NCBI RefSeq assembly: GCF_039534915.1
Contig: NZ_BAAAWE010000001.1
Location: 2,356,001 to 2,420,000 of the forward strand
Reading direction: 5' to 3'
Length of the DNA stretch: 64,000 bases
From: Streptomyces roseofulvus
GTDB taxonomy: Bacteria; Actinomycetota; Actinomycetes; Streptomycetales; Streptomycetaceae
Under the pieces are notes generated by a model, which saw only the letters and a list, made by a program, of their open reading frames with translations, ran no database searches and was not told where the DNA came from. Shown piece by piece: positions 1 through 8,067 of the stretch (within the stretch, counting starts at the first letter, position 1; each line of letters opens with the position of its first letter). A program made the translations under genes and the position numbers.

Positions 1-678
1 GGCCGGACCGAGGTCGGCGGGCGGCGGCAGCTCCTCACCGGGGGCCCCGGCGCGTCCGCCGGAGCGGGAGGCCCGCTCGTAGTCGGCGCGCTCGGCGGCG
101 GTGAGGGAGGCGAGGAGCCGGCGGGCCTCGGCGAGCTTCCGCTCCACCGACCGCTTGTGGCGGGCCACCTCGGCGCGGCTGCGCTCCAGTTCGCCGAGGG
201 CGGTACGGGCCTCGGCGCGCTCCTGGTCGAGCCGGCGCCGCTCCCGCTGGAGCTCGGTGAGGGCGGCGCTCTGCCGGGCGGTGACCCGGTCGAGGGCGGA
301 CGCCCGGGCGAGGTAGCTGTCCGGGTCGGAGGAGAGCAGCAGGACCAGGGTGGGGTCGAGGCCGCCGGAGCGGTACTGGGCGCCGGCGAGCGCGCCGAGC
401 GCGCCCCGCATCCGGTTGATGCGCTCCTGGCCCCGGGCGAGGCTGTCCTGGGCCTGGCGGACCTTGCGGCGCAGGGCGTCGGCCTTCTCGTCCGCCCGGT
501 TGTAGCCCTCGGCGGCGCGCTCGGCCTCCTCGTACAGGCGGTCGACCTTGGCGCGGGTGGCCTCGGTGCCGGCGCCCGGGTCGGCGGTCGCGGGGACCGC
601 GCCGAGGGAGGCCGCCGCGGTGGCCGCGGCGGCTGCGGTCAGGACGGTGACCCGGGCGGGTCGGCGGTGGGAGGCCAC
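1..678 (-). CDS. Secreted coiled-coil protein, N-terminal part of an NlpC/P60 hydrolase paralog (partial)
   Basis: The frame is open from a GTG at 678 to the window edge, so the C-terminus is missing. The protein starts VASHRRPARVTVLTA and has an Ala-rich signal peptide of about 35 residues. About 150 charged residues of predicted coiled coil follow, including the stretch QYRSGGLDP. Both parts closely match the downstream NlpC/P60 gene at 866-1912, so this is probably a tandem paralog, a secreted peptidoglycan endopeptidase. The catalytic domain lies outside the window and was not seen. It has its own promoter (721-749). Confidence 0.8.
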   Translation of the reverse strand, partial: MASHRRPARVTVLTAAAAATAAASLGAVPATADPGAGTEATRAKVDRLYEEAERAAEGYNRADEKADALRRKVRQAQDSLARGQERINRMRGALGALAGAQYRSGGLDPTLVLLLSSDPDSYLARASALDRVTARQSAALTELQRERRRLDQERAEARTALGELERSRAEVARHKRSVERKLAEARRLLASLTAAERADYERASRSGGRAGAPGEELPPPADLGPA

Positions 679-720
679 GGCTCGCGCTCTCCGTTCGGCT
701 CGTGCGGACTGGCGCCGCAG

Positions 721-749
721 ACAGTAGCCGCTCCCCCGGCCGCGTCCAA
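721..749 (-). promoter_or_regulatory. SigHrdB-like promoter of the first NlpC/P60 paralog
   Basis: On the minus strand TTGGAC (744-749) and TACTGT (721-726) are separated by 17 bp. This fits the streptomycete vegetative consensus and implies a 5' UTR of about 35 nt before the GTG at 678. Confidence 0.6.
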
Positions 750-771
750 CGAAGGCGCCGGGCACACAAAA

Positions 772-813
772 TGACGCCCCGCCGGAGATCACAAGGTCAC
801 CGGCGGGGCGTCA
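772..813 (-). terminator. Rho-independent terminator after the NlpC/P60 gene
   Basis: Perfect 14-bp arms (TGACGCCCCGCCGG and its complement) flank a 14-nt loop. On the minus strand the hairpin is followed by a TTTTGTG tract. It lies 52 bp after the stop of the 866-1912 gene and separates it from the promoter of the next paralog. Confidence 0.8.
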
Positions 814-865
814 GGTCAGCTCGGGGTGCGGCGAACCACCCGTTCGGGCGGCACGGCCGGGCGGG

Positions 866-1912
866 TCAGCCGCCGATGCGGACGCCGAACTGGAACGTTC
901 CCATGTAGTTCATCGACTCGTAGCGGACCACGGCGCCCGGCTTCGGGGCGTGCAGGATCGTGTTGTTGCCCGCGTACAGGCCCACGTGCGACAGGCCGTT
1001 GAAGAAGACCAGGTCGCCCGGGCGGAGCTGGCTGCGGCCGATCTTCACGCCGTCGTTCTGCTGGGTGTACGTGGTGCGGGTCAGCGTGGCGCCGGCCTGG
1101 CGGTAGGCCCACATGGTCAGACCGGAGCAGTCGTACGCGTTGGGGCCCTCGGCGCCGGAGACGTACGGCTTGCCGAGCTGGGTGGCGGCGGCGGAGAGGG
1201 CGGCGGCGCCGAGGCCGCTGGCCGGGGCCTCGTTGCCGAGGTCGAGGCGGGGGGCGGCGGCGCGGGAGGCGCGCTCGGCCTCGGCCCGCTCCTGCTGCTG
1301 GATGCGGGCGCGCTCCTCGGCGGTGAGCGTGTTGAGCAGCTTGCGGGCCTCCGCGAGCTTGCCCTGGATCTTCTTCTTCTTCTCGCCGAGGGTCTTGCGC
1401 ACGTCCTCCAGGTCGGCGAGCTTCGCGGTCGCCTCGGCACGCTCCTGGGCGAGGGCGCGCTGCTTGTCCTGGATGGTGGCGAGAACGTCGGCCTGCTGGT
1501 CGGTGACCCGGCCGATCGCGGACGCCTTGTCGAGGTAGTCGTCCGGGTTCGAGGAGAGGAAGAGCTGGAGCGCCGGGTCGATGCCGCCGGAGCGGTACTG
1601 GGCGCTGGCGACCGAACCGATCTGGTCCCGGAGGGTGTTCAGCTCCTGCTGACCACGCGCCACCCGGTCCTGGATCTGGCCGATCTCCTTCTGCAGCTTG
1701 CCGCGGCGCTCCTCGGCCAGGCTGTGCTGCTCCGTGGCCTCCTCGGCCTCGTGGTAGAGCTTGTCGACCTTCGACTTGACCTCGTCGATCTTCGGCTTGG
1801 GGGCCGCCTGGGCTCCGGTCTGGGCGGAGAGCGCGACGGCGGCGGCCGCGGTCGCGGTGAGCACGGTCACACGGGTGCGGCTCGGCTGCTTGGGTCGACG
1901 GTGGGACGCCAC
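866..1912 (-). CDS. Secreted NlpC/P60 family peptidoglycan endopeptidase
   Basis: The product is about 348 aa. The GTG start at 1912 (VASHRRPKQPSRTRVTVLTA) was chosen because AAGGAG lies about 9 nt upstream; the frame also opens earlier at 1972. A signal peptide covers about residues 1-40, a long coiled coil about 45-215, and a C-terminal NlpC/P60 domain about 235-348. The catalytic Cys is C262 in YDCSGLTMWAYRQAG, and the His is in RPGDLVFFNGLSHVGLYAG, followed by ILHAPKPG. The family cleaves D-Glu-diaminopimelate-type bonds in peptidoglycan stem peptides outside the cell, and RipA-like proteins share the coiled-coil architecture. It has its own promoter and terminator. Confidence 0.92.
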   Translation of the reverse strand: MASHRRPKQPSRTRVTVLTATAAAAVALSAQTGAQAAPKPKIDEVKSKVDKLYHEAEEATEQHSLAEERRGKLQKEIGQIQDRVARGQQELNTLRDQIGSVASAQYRSGGIDPALQLFLSSNPDDYLDKASAIGRVTDQQADVLATIQDKQRALAQERAEATAKLADLEDVRKTLGEKKKKIQGKLAEARKLLNTLTAEERARIQQQERAEAERASRAAAPRLDLGNEAPASGLGAAALSAAATQLGKPYVSGAEGPNAYDCSGLTMWAYRQAGATLTRTTYTQQNDGVKIGRSQLRPGDLVFFNGLSHVGLYAGNNTILHAPKPGAVVRYESMNYMGTFQFGVRIGG

Positions 1913-2017
1913 GAAGGCGAGCTCCTTCTTCCTCGAGCCGCCCGGCCGGTCAGGGGCAGGCGGTTCCTCCACGGATCGCCCGGGTGGGTGATCAACCGCG
2001 CGAAGGTTCGAGGCCCG

Positions 2018-2047
2018 ACCCTAGTGACCAAGTTGTGATCAGTTCAA
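2018..2047 (-). promoter_or_regulatory. Promoter of the NlpC/P60 gene
   Basis: TTGAAC (2042-2047) and TAGGGT (2018-2023) on the minus strand are separated by 18 bp. The predicted transcript has a leader of about 100 nt. I looked for a c-di-AMP (ydaO-type) riboswitch, which is known for some streptomycete cell-wall hydrolase genes. The leader is too short and no aptamer was recognised. Confidence 0.55.
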
Positions 2048-2177
2048 ATCCCGATGGCAAAAATCTCGCCCACGCACCACTTTATTTACACGCATCACAC
2101 GGGCGGTGACGGGCACTTGACGGTGCGCCGTCCATAAATCGGGCATAGAACCCAAGAGTTGCGACCCGGGCGAGTCG

Positions 2178-3542
2178 TTACGAGAGCCGCGAAAGGCGCT
2201 TGAGGAGCAGTGCCGACGCCACCGGCCGCGCACCGGCCTTCGCGACGCCGTCCGCGACCTCGCGGTCGGTGGAGACCACGACGACCGGCCGGCCCGGCGG
2301 CTCCGCCCGCACCAGCTGACGGATCAACTCGTCCGCCGTGACACCGGGCTTGGAGAAGAGCACCCGCACCCCGCGCGGCGGCGCGAGCAGCACCGGGGCG
2401 GCCAGCTCGGCCCCGTCGAAGACGCAGGTGACCTCGGCGCCCGAGCGGGCCGCCAGCGCGGAGAGCCCGCCGAGCAGCCGCAGCCGCTGCTTCTCCAGCG
2501 GCATCGTCGGGTAGCCGGTCTTGGTGACGTTGTAGCCGTCGACGACGAGATGCGTCTGCGGCAGCGTCAACAGCTGGTCCAGCAGGGCCGGATCGGTCTC
2601 CGACAGCGCGCGGGTCGCGATGTCCTTCGGCGACATCCGCCCCGGCTCCACCGCGTCCACGGTGTCCGCCGGGTGCACCGACACCGGCGGCAGGGCGAGT
2701 TCGCGCCGCAGCCCCTGGGCCGCGTCGAGCACCGTGTCGAGCAGCAGCCGCAGTCGCATGTCCTCCACCGAACGCCCCTCGCGGGCCGCCCGGCGGCTCG
2801 CCTCCAGCGCCGCCTCGACCTCGCCGAGCCGGGCCTTCAGCCGCCGCGACTCGCTCTCCGCGGCGGACACCTGGGCCGCCGACTCCGCACGGGCGGCCTC
2901 GCTCTCGGCCTGCACGCGGCGCAGCGCGGCCTCGCCCCGCTTCACGTCGCTCTGCGCGCTGCGCAGCTTGCGGTGAAGCGATTCGGCTTCCTTGCGGGCG
3001 GCCTCCAGGTCGTGCCGGAGCTGCTCGGTCTCGCCGCGGGTCCGTTCGCGGGCGGCGGCCAGCTCCTCGCGGAGCCGCTCCAGCTCGCGCCGGCCCGCCT
3101 CGTCGGCGCGTTCGGCGTCGGCCCGCTGGACCTCCTCGCCGGCGGCGGCCACCAGCTTGGCCCAGCCCGGCGGGCGGAGCACGTACGCCGCCGCGGCCAC
3201 GTCGACGGGGTCGGCGGCGGCGGGCGGGGTGCCGGTCTCGACGGCCCCCGCCAGCTCGGGCCGGGTCTGCCGGAACCGCTCGCCGATCCGCTGCCGGAAG
3301 AGCGGATCGCCCTCCAGCGCGGCCGCCATCGCGTTGCCCGCGAACTTGGCGCGCCGGCTGGCGGTGAAGCGGGCGTACTGACGCAGGGGGGCGGGCAGCT
3401 CGGCGACGGTCAGGCCGCCGAAGGCGTCGGCGACCAGCGCGATCACCCGCCGCCGTACCCCCTCCGGCAGGGGATGGTCGAGCGTCTCGGCAGCGTCACC
3501 CGCCGCGCCGGCCGGTTCGTCACCGTGCGCGGACTGCTCCAC
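2178..3542 (-). CDS. NYN (YacP-like, PIN-fold) domain protein with central coiled coil
   Basis: The product is 454 aa. The N-terminal ~140 residues form a helical region (ending about PPGWAKLVAAAGEE). Residues about 145-280 are a heptad-rich coiled coil, and the C-terminal ~140 residues are a YacP-type NYN domain. The NYN domain carries the acidic residues expected of this nuclease fold: LVVDGYNV, CVFDGAE and VVVSTDREV. Actinobacterial homologues are annotated as RNA-binding or PIN-like proteins; the substrate is unknown. The gene follows the zinc-ribbon gene at 3577 by 34 bp on the same strand and may be co-transcribed with it. Confidence 0.85.
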   Translation of the reverse strand: MEQSAHGDEPAGAAGDAAETLDHPLPEGVRRRVIALVADAFGGLTVAELPAPLRQYARFTASRRAKFAGNAMAAALEGDPLFRQRIGERFRQTRPELAGAVETGTPPAAADPVDVAAAAYVLRPPGWAKLVAAAGEEVQRADAERADEAGRRELERLREELAAARERTRGETEQLRHDLEAARKEAESLHRKLRSAQSDVKRGEAALRRVQAESEAARAESAAQVSAAESESRRLKARLGEVEAALEASRRAAREGRSVEDMRLRLLLDTVLDAAQGLRRELALPPVSVHPADTVDAVEPGRMSPKDIATRALSETDPALLDQLLTLPQTHLVVDGYNVTKTGYPTMPLEKQRLRLLGGLSALAARSGAEVTCVFDGAELAAPVLLAPPRGVRVLFSKPGVTADELIRQLVRAEPPGRPVVVVSTDREVADGVAKAGARPVASALLLKRLSRLS

Positions 3543-3576
3543 GATCCGTCACCCCTACTGTCGTCGGCGCCGTCCG

Positions 3577-3819
3577 TCAGGACTCGACGCCCGGCTTGTC
3601 CACCAGTTCGATCTGGTCCACCGCGTTGCACCAGCGGCAGCGGACCGACTCGATGGTCTCACTGAGCACCTCGCGCTCCTCGACCTTGGGCTCCCCGGCC
3701 AGGTCCAGATGGACGTACTCGACGACCTTGGAGGACCGGGTCACGTCGAAGCGGGTCAGGTTGCCGCAGAGGGTGCAGCGCCAGCGGGTCTCGTCCGTCG
3801 GCAGGGGAACCGTCGTCAT
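3577..3819 (-). CDS. Small conserved zinc-ribbon-like protein
   Basis: The product is 80 aa. It carries two CxxC pairs, CTLC near residue 15 and CRWC near residue 62, as expected for a single Zn-ribbon. The ATG at 3819 has AAGAAGGA upstream. It is predicted soluble, has no signal peptide, and its function is unknown. It lies upstream of the NYN gene on the same strand and is divergent from the rhomboid gene, with 160 bp between them. Confidence 0.75.
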   Translation of the reverse strand: MTTVPLPTDETRWRCTLCGNLTRFDVTRSSKVVEYVHLDLAGEPKVEEREVLSETIESVRCRWCNAVDQIELVDKPGVES

Positions 3820-3979
3820 GGTTGCCGTCCTTCTTCCTGTCGTGGTGTACCAGGTACGGGAGCCGCGGTGCGCCGTCGGACTGCGGTGCTCGATCCCGTA
3901 ACCCTACGGCCTCACCGGAGGGCGCCCGGCCCGGCGAGGCACTCTGTCCACTTCGTCCCTTCTGGGCCATGATCTGTCC

Positions 3980-4714
3980 ATGATCGACTGGCGAGGCACG
4001 GCCCTGGGCGTCCTCCGGGGCATCCGTACCGGACCCGCGGTGACCTACGGACTGATCGCCGCCTGCTGTCTCCTCTTCATTGTCAGCCCGGTCTCCGGAC
4101 TGAACCCGGCGCACGGCACCGGGGACGAGGTGCTCGCGGCGCAGAGCGCGTACTTCCGGCGGTGGGGGGTGGTGCCGGCCGAGCTCATGCGGGGCGATCC
4201 GGACGCCCTGCTCACCCCCTTCACCGCCCTCTTCGTGCACGGCGGCTGGCTCCATCTGCTCGGCAACATGCTCTTCCTGTGGGTCTTCGGGGCGATGGCC
4301 GAGGAGCGGATGGGGCACGTCGAGTTCGCCCTCTTCTACCTGGGCACCGGCTACGTGGCCCTGCTCGGGTACGCCATGGCGCACGCGGACAGCGAGCAGA
4401 CCCTGGTCGGCGCCTCGGGCGCGATCTCCGCGGTGCTCGGGGCCTTCCTCTTCCTCTTCCCCCGCTCCCGGGTGACCAGCCTCTTCCCCTTCCTCTTCTT
4501 CCTGCCGCTGCGCTTCCCGGCCTGGGCGGTGCTGGTCTTCTGGTTCACCCTCCAGTGGCTGGCCGCGCGGACCGCGGGCTCGGGCCCCGGGGTCGCCTAT
4601 CTGGCCCACGTCGTGGGCTTCTCGGTCGGCTTCCTCTACGCCTGGGTGCGGTTCCGGGGTGGGGATAGAGTGAAAACCCCAGCAGCGGCGACCGAGGGAG
4701 ACAGCCAGCCGTGA
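3980..4714 (+). CDS. Rhomboid family intramembrane serine protease
   Basis: The product is 244 aa with about six to seven membrane helices. The catalytic Ser is S146 in VGASGAISAVLGAF and the catalytic His is H210 in YLAHVVGFSVGF. The HGGWLHLLGNMLFLWVFG segment is the conserved helix-2 motif of bacterial rhomboids, which cleave transmembrane substrates within the membrane. No Shine-Dalgarno is visible, but CATGAT (3968-3973) ends 6 nt before the ATG, suggesting a leaderless mRNA. It is coupled to the next gene by a 4-nt overlap. Confidence 0.92.
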   Translation: MIDWRGTALGVLRGIRTGPAVTYGLIAACCLLFIVSPVSGLNPAHGTGDEVLAAQSAYFRRWGVVPAELMRGDPDALLTPFTALFVHGGWLHLLGNMLFLWVFGAMAEERMGHVEFALFYLGTGYVALLGYAMAHADSEQTLVGASGAISAVLGAFLFLFPRSRVTSLFPFLFFLPLRFPAWAVLVFWFTLQWLAARTAGSGPGVAYLAHVVGFSVGFLYAWVRFRGGDRVKTPAAATEGDSQP

Positions 4715-4992
4715 TCACCGCGATCGTCCTCATCAAGACCAGCGTGGACCGCATCCCCGAGATCGCGGAGTCGATCGCCGCGCTCGACAACGTCAGCGAG
4801 GTCTTCTCGGTGACCGGTACGTACGACCTCATCGCGATGGTCCGGGTGCCGCGCCACGACGACCTGGCGGAGGTCATCCCCGGCCGGATCAGCAAGATCC
4901 CGGGCGTCGAGGCCACCGACACGCACGTCGCCTTCCGCACCTACTCGCAGCACGACCTGGAGGCGGCCTTCGCCATCGGTCTGGAGTCCTGA
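4711..4992 (+). CDS. Stand-alone Lrp/AsnC ligand-binding (RAM) domain protein
   Basis: The product is 93 aa, GTG start, with a GTGA overlap with the rhomboid stop. It aligns by eye with the effector-binding domain of Lrp/AsnC regulators: start ITAIVLIKT, then VSEVFSVTGTYDLIAMVRV and GVEATDTHVAF. It has no DNA-binding helix-turn-helix. Such proteins form oligomeric amino-acid-sensing modules; the ligand is unknown. The 4-nt overlap suggests expression linked to the rhomboid protease. Confidence 0.88.
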   Translation: MITAIVLIKTSVDRIPEIAESIAALDNVSEVFSVTGTYDLIAMVRVPRHDDLAEVIPGRISKIPGVEATDTHVAFRTYSQHDLEAAFAIGLES

Positions 4993-5010
4993 CACCGGAC
5001 GCGTGACATG

Positions 5011-5046
5011 GGTGAAGGGGCCTCCCGGTCGGGAGGCCCCTTCACC
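5011..5046. terminator. Bidirectional terminator between convergent genes
   Basis: Perfect arms GGTGAAGGGGCCTCCCG and its complement enclose a 2-nt tip, between the AsnC-domain gene (+) and the class-V aminotransferase gene (-). Confidence 0.85.
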
Positions 5047-5061
5047 CGTACGAGTGAGCGA

Positions 5062-6465
5062 TCAGCCGCGGTCGGGGACGCAGCGGCCGTCCTCGGTGCG
5101 GTACTTCCACTGGGCGCCGTCGCGGACGAGCTCCTTCACGGCGCCGACGAACCGCTCGACGTGCTCGTCCGGCGTACCCGCGCCGAAGCTGACCCGGATG
5201 GCGTTGAGGGACCGCTCACCGGGGGCGGCCGGCTCGGGCGCGCCGCACTCGCCCGGGTCCTGGGCGTCGGAGCCGAGCAGGGTGCGGACCAGCGGGTGGG
5301 CGCAGAAGAGGCCGTCGCGGACGCCGATGCCGTACTCGGCGGAGAGGGCGGCGGCGAAGTGCGAGCTGTTCCAGCCGTCGACGACGAAGGAGATGACGCC
5401 GACCCGCGGGGCGTCGTCCCCGAACAGGGAGAGCACCCTCACCTCCGGCACGGCGGCGAGCCCCTCGCGGACCTTCTCGATGAGGTACCGCTCGCGGGCC
5501 ACGAGGGTGTCGAAGCCGGCCTCGGTGAGCGCCCGGCAGGCGGAGGCGATGGAGTAGACGCCGATGACGTTCGGGGAGCCGGCCTCGTGGCGGGCCGCGG
5601 TGGTGTGCCACTCGACGTCCACGCCGCCGTCGGCCCGGCGGGCCACCGTGCGGGAGGCGCCGCCGCCCGCCAGGTAGGGCTCGGCGGCCTGGAGCCAGTC
5701 GGCGCGGCCGGCGAGCACGCCGGAGCCGAAGGGCGCGTACAGCTTGTGCCCGGAGAAGGCGACCCAGTCGACGTCCAGGTCCTTCACGGACACCGGGTGG
5801 TGGGGGGCGAGCTGGGCGGCGTCGAGGACGATCCGGGCGCCGTGCGCGTGGGCGGCGGCGGCCAGCTCGCGCACCGGCCACAGCTCGCCGGTCACGTTGG
5901 AGGCGCCGGTGACGCAGACGAGGGCCGGACCGTGAGGGTCACGGTCGGCGAGCGCCCGCTCCAGCGTCTCGACGGCCTGGGCGGGGGTGCGGGGCGCGTT
6001 GAGGTAGGTGACCTGGGCGTCCCGCCAGGGCAGCAGGGAGGCGTGGTGCTCGGTCTCGAAGACGAAGACCTGGCAGTCGGCGGGGACCACCTGGGCGAGC
6101 AGGTTGAGCGAGTCGGTGGTGGAGCGGGTGAAGACGACCTGGTCGCCGTCGCGGCAGTCGAGGAAGTCGGCGACGGTGGCGCGGCTCTGCTCGAAGAGGT
6201 CGGTGGAGAGCTGGGAGAGGTAGCCGGCGCCGCGGTGGACGCTGCCGTAGTACGGGGCGTAGGCGGCCACGTCGTCCCAGACCCGCTGGAGGGCGGGGGC
6301 GCTGGCCGCGTAGTCGAGGGCCGCGTAGGTGACTTCGCCGCCGGTGACGAGCGGGACGGTGACGTCGCGGCCGAGGACGGGCAGCGGGCCGGTGCAGCAG
6401 GCGTCGGACTCGGCGGCGGGGGCGGTCTCGACGGCGGTGGCGGCGGCGTTCGGGCGTGCGGGCAT
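5062..6465 (-). CDS. Class-V PLP-dependent aminotransferase / cysteine desulfurase-like protein
   Basis: The product is 467 aa, longer than typical SufS because of an extended N-terminus. The PLP lysine is K241 in FSGHKLYAPFGSGVLAG. Other family signatures are SVHRGAGYLS, FTRSTTDSLNLLA and VCVTGASNVTGE. A Cys sits in the active-site loop (C388 in VRDGLFCAHPLVR). These fit a cysteine-desulfurase-like enzyme acting on sulfur amino acids, but the substrate is not proven. RBS GGGAG precedes the ATG. The SAM-IV-type riboswitch upstream ties the gene to methionine/SAM status. Confidence 0.85.
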   Translation of the reverse strand: MPARPNAAATAVETAPAAESDACCTGPLPVLGRDVTVPLVTGGEVTYAALDYAASAPALQRVWDDVAAYAPYYGSVHRGAGYLSQLSTDLFEQSRATVADFLDCRDGDQVVFTRSTTDSLNLLAQVVPADCQVFVFETEHHASLLPWRDAQVTYLNAPRTPAQAVETLERALADRDPHGPALVCVTGASNVTGELWPVRELAAAAHAHGARIVLDAAQLAPHHPVSVKDLDVDWVAFSGHKLYAPFGSGVLAGRADWLQAAEPYLAGGGASRTVARRADGGVDVEWHTTAARHEAGSPNVIGVYSIASACRALTEAGFDTLVARERYLIEKVREGLAAVPEVRVLSLFGDDAPRVGVISFVVDGWNSSHFAAALSAEYGIGVRDGLFCAHPLVRTLLGSDAQDPGECGAPEPAAPGERSLNAIRVSFGAGTPDEHVERFVGAVKELVRDGAQWKYRTEDGRCVPDRG

Positions 6466-6594
6466 GGCGGTTTCTCCCAGGGGGACGGGCGCGAGTGGCG
6501 TGAAGGACCCGCAGGGGGCAGCGCGAGACGGCGTACCGCGTACGGGTGTCGACCTCGACGTACGCGACGGAAGGGGCGTACGGAGGTGGGAAAG

Positions 6595-6607
6595 GGGCCG
6601 GAGGCCC
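6595..6607 (-). terminator. Small GC hairpin after the leader ORF
   Basis: GGGCC-TCC-GGCCC on the minus strand is followed by CTTTCCC. Its first base is the last base of the leader ORF stop codon. It may act as an attenuator or RNA element between riboswitch and structural gene. The stem is only 5 bp. Confidence 0.4.
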
Positions 6608-6627
6608 TAGCGCATTCGCTTGCTCAC
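6607..6627 (-). CDS. Six-codon leader ORF (VSKRMR) downstream of the SAM-IV riboswitch
   Basis: GTG AGC AAG CGA ATG CGC TAG reads VSKRMR. AGGGAG lies about 8 nt upstream. It sits between the riboswitch hairpin and a GC hairpin that starts at its stop codon, about 140 nt before the aminotransferase start. It is probably a regulatory leader peptide rather than a functional protein. Translation is inferred from the good ribosome binding site only. Confidence 0.5.
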   Translation of the reverse strand: MSKRMR

Positions 6628-6649
6628 GAGACCGCTCCCTCGAGGACCA

Positions 6650-6675
6650 GGACCCCAGGGATGGCGCAGGGGTCC
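6650..6675 (-). promoter_or_regulatory. Expression-platform hairpin of the riboswitch
   Basis: GGACCCC and GGGGTCC form a perfect 7-bp stem immediately 3' of the aptamer on the minus strand, just before the leader-ORF ribosome binding site. GGTCC segments inside the aptamer could form an alternative pairing, so it is a candidate switch element. Confidence 0.45.
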
Positions 6676-6790
6676 GCGCTTGCCGAGGACCTTGCTGTCC
6701 ACGGCCTGGTCTTCACCCGGGGCACCCCGCCACGGACGGAGGGTTGCCGGACAGCCAGCCGGGGCTTGAGGGCTGTCACTCATGACCTGT
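6676..6790 (-). promoter_or_regulatory. SAM-IV-type riboswitch
   Basis: On the minus strand GGTCATGAGTGACAG pairs at its GGTC with GACC of GGGTGAAGACC. Between them are the SAM-core-like blocks AAGCCCCGGC, CCGGCAACCCTCC and GGCGGGGTGCCCCGGG. A 3' GGAC-N6-GTCC hairpin matches the extra stem of SAM-IV. This order resembles actinobacterial SAM-IV RNAs (Rfam RF00634, from memory), which repress sulfur and methionine genes when SAM is abundant. The gene downstream is the class-V aminotransferase. Confidence 0.8.
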
Positions 6791-6811
6791 CGCCGAACGT
6801 ATGCCACCGCT

Positions 6812-6863
6812 CGCGGTCCGCGCAACCCCGTCCGCATTCCGGAACGGGGTCGCGCGGACCGCG
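6812..6863 (-). terminator. Very strong hairpin after trpD
   Basis: Two 20-nt arms (6812-6831 and 6844-6863) match at 19 of 20 positions around a 12-nt loop. It lies 10 nt after the trpD stop and before the riboswitch. It therefore probably insulates the SAM-regulated unit from trpD read-through. Confidence 0.7.
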
Positions 6864-6872
6864 CGGCGGAAC

Positions 6873-7937
6873 TCAGGCGTTGCTGGCGGCGATCCAGCGG
6901 TCGAGGGCCGCGCGGGCGGCGCCGGAGTCGATCGACGCGGCGGCCCGCGCCATCCCGGCCCGCAGCTGCTCCGCGAGGGTGCCCTCGCCGGGCTCCAGGG
7001 CGGTGAGCGCCGCCGCCGCGTTGAGCAGCACCGCGTCCCGTACCGGACCGGTCTCGCCGGCCAGCAGCCGGCGGGCGACGTCGGCGTTGTACGAGGCGTC
7101 GTCGCCGCGCAGCGCCTCCAGGGGGGCGTAGGCGATCCCGACGTCCTTCGGGTCGAAGACCTCCTCGCGGACGGAGCCGTCGCGGACCACCCAGACCCGG
7201 GAGGTGCCGGTGATCGTCAGCTCGTCCAGGCCGTCGTCGCCGCGGAAGACCAGGGCGGAGTTGCCGCGCTCGGCGAACACCCCGGCGACGATCGGCGCCA
7301 TCCTCGGGTCGGCGACGCCGACGGCCTGCGCCTTCACCCGGGCCGGGTTGGTGAGCGGGCCGAGCACGTTGAAGGTGGTGCGGATGCCGAGCTGGCCGCG
7401 GGCGGGCGCGACGTGCCGCAGCGACGGGTGGAACCTCACCGCGAAGCAGATGGTGATGCCGGCCTCCTCGGCGACCTCGGCGACCCGCTGCGGGGTGAGG
7501 CCGAGGTTGATGCCGAGCTTCTCCAGGACGTCGGAGGAGCCGGAGGCGGAGGAGGCTGCCCGGTTGCCGTGCTTGACGACCTTGGTGCCGGTGCCGGCGA
7601 CGACGATCGAGGCCATCGTGGAGATGTTGACGGTCTTGGCGCCGTCGCCGCCGGTGCCGACGATGTCGACGGCCGGGCCCGGCACCTCGATCGTGTTGGC
7701 GTGCGCGTACATCGTCCGGACGAGGCCGCTGATCTCCTCCACGGTCTCGCCCTTGGCGCGCAGCGCCACCATGAAGCCGGCGATCTGGGCGTCGGTCGCC
7801 TCGCCGCTCATGATCAGGTCCATCGCCCAGGCCGTGTCGTCGGCGGACAGGTCCCGCCCGTCCAGGAGGCCGTTCAGGAGGGCGGGCCAGGAGCGGCCCG
7901 CCGTGGGAGGTCCTCCAGCGGGGGTCGCAGCGCTCAT
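6873..7937 (-). CDS. trpD: Anthranilate phosphoribosyltransferase
   Basis: The product is 354 aa. It catalyses anthranilate + PRPP to phosphoribosylanthranilate in tryptophan synthesis. Family motifs are the PRPP-binding [38 protein letters not shown], and the anthranilate-site region [20 protein letters not shown]. The ATG at 7937 was chosen because AGGAG lies just upstream; the frame opens at 8000, inside the terminator. No other trp genes are adjacent. A trpD copy beside the qcr genes is also known from mycobacteria. Confidence 0.95.
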   Translation of the reverse strand: MSAATPAGGPPTAGRSWPALLNGLLDGRDLSADDTAWAMDLIMSGEATDAQIAGFMVALRAKGETVEEISGLVRTMYAHANTIEVPGPAVDIVGTGGDGAKTVNISTMASIVVAGTGTKVVKHGNRAASSASGSSDVLEKLGINLGLTPQRVAEVAEEAGITICFAVRFHPSLRHVAPARGQLGIRTTFNVLGPLTNPARVKAQAVGVADPRMAPIVAGVFAERGNSALVFRGDDGLDELTITGTSRVWVVRDGSVREEVFDPKDVGIAYAPLEALRGDDASYNADVARRLLAGETGPVRDAVLLNAAAALTALEPGEGTLAEQLRAGMARAAASIDSGAARAALDRWIAASNA

Positions 7938-8000
7938 GGCAGCTCCTGATGATCGTGGGTCGGATACCGGGTCCAGCCTAGCGATCCCCGGGTACGGCAA

Positions 8001-8031
8001 AGAGCCCCGTCCATCGAATGGACGGGGCTCT
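8001..8031 (-). terminator. Terminator of the ctaE-qcrCAB operon
   Basis: AGAGCCCCGTCCAT and its complement form a perfect 14-bp stem with a 3-nt tip. On the minus strand it is followed by TTTGCCG. It is located 36 bp after the qcrB stop. Confidence 0.85.
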
Positions 8032-8067
8032 CGCCGTGGCGACCTGCGTCAGGAGGTCAGGAGGGGA

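Noticed and set aside
1913..2047. Possible c-di-AMP (ydaO) riboswitch upstream of the NlpC/P60 gene
   Set aside because: The predicted leader is only about 100 nt and I could not align aptamer core motifs.
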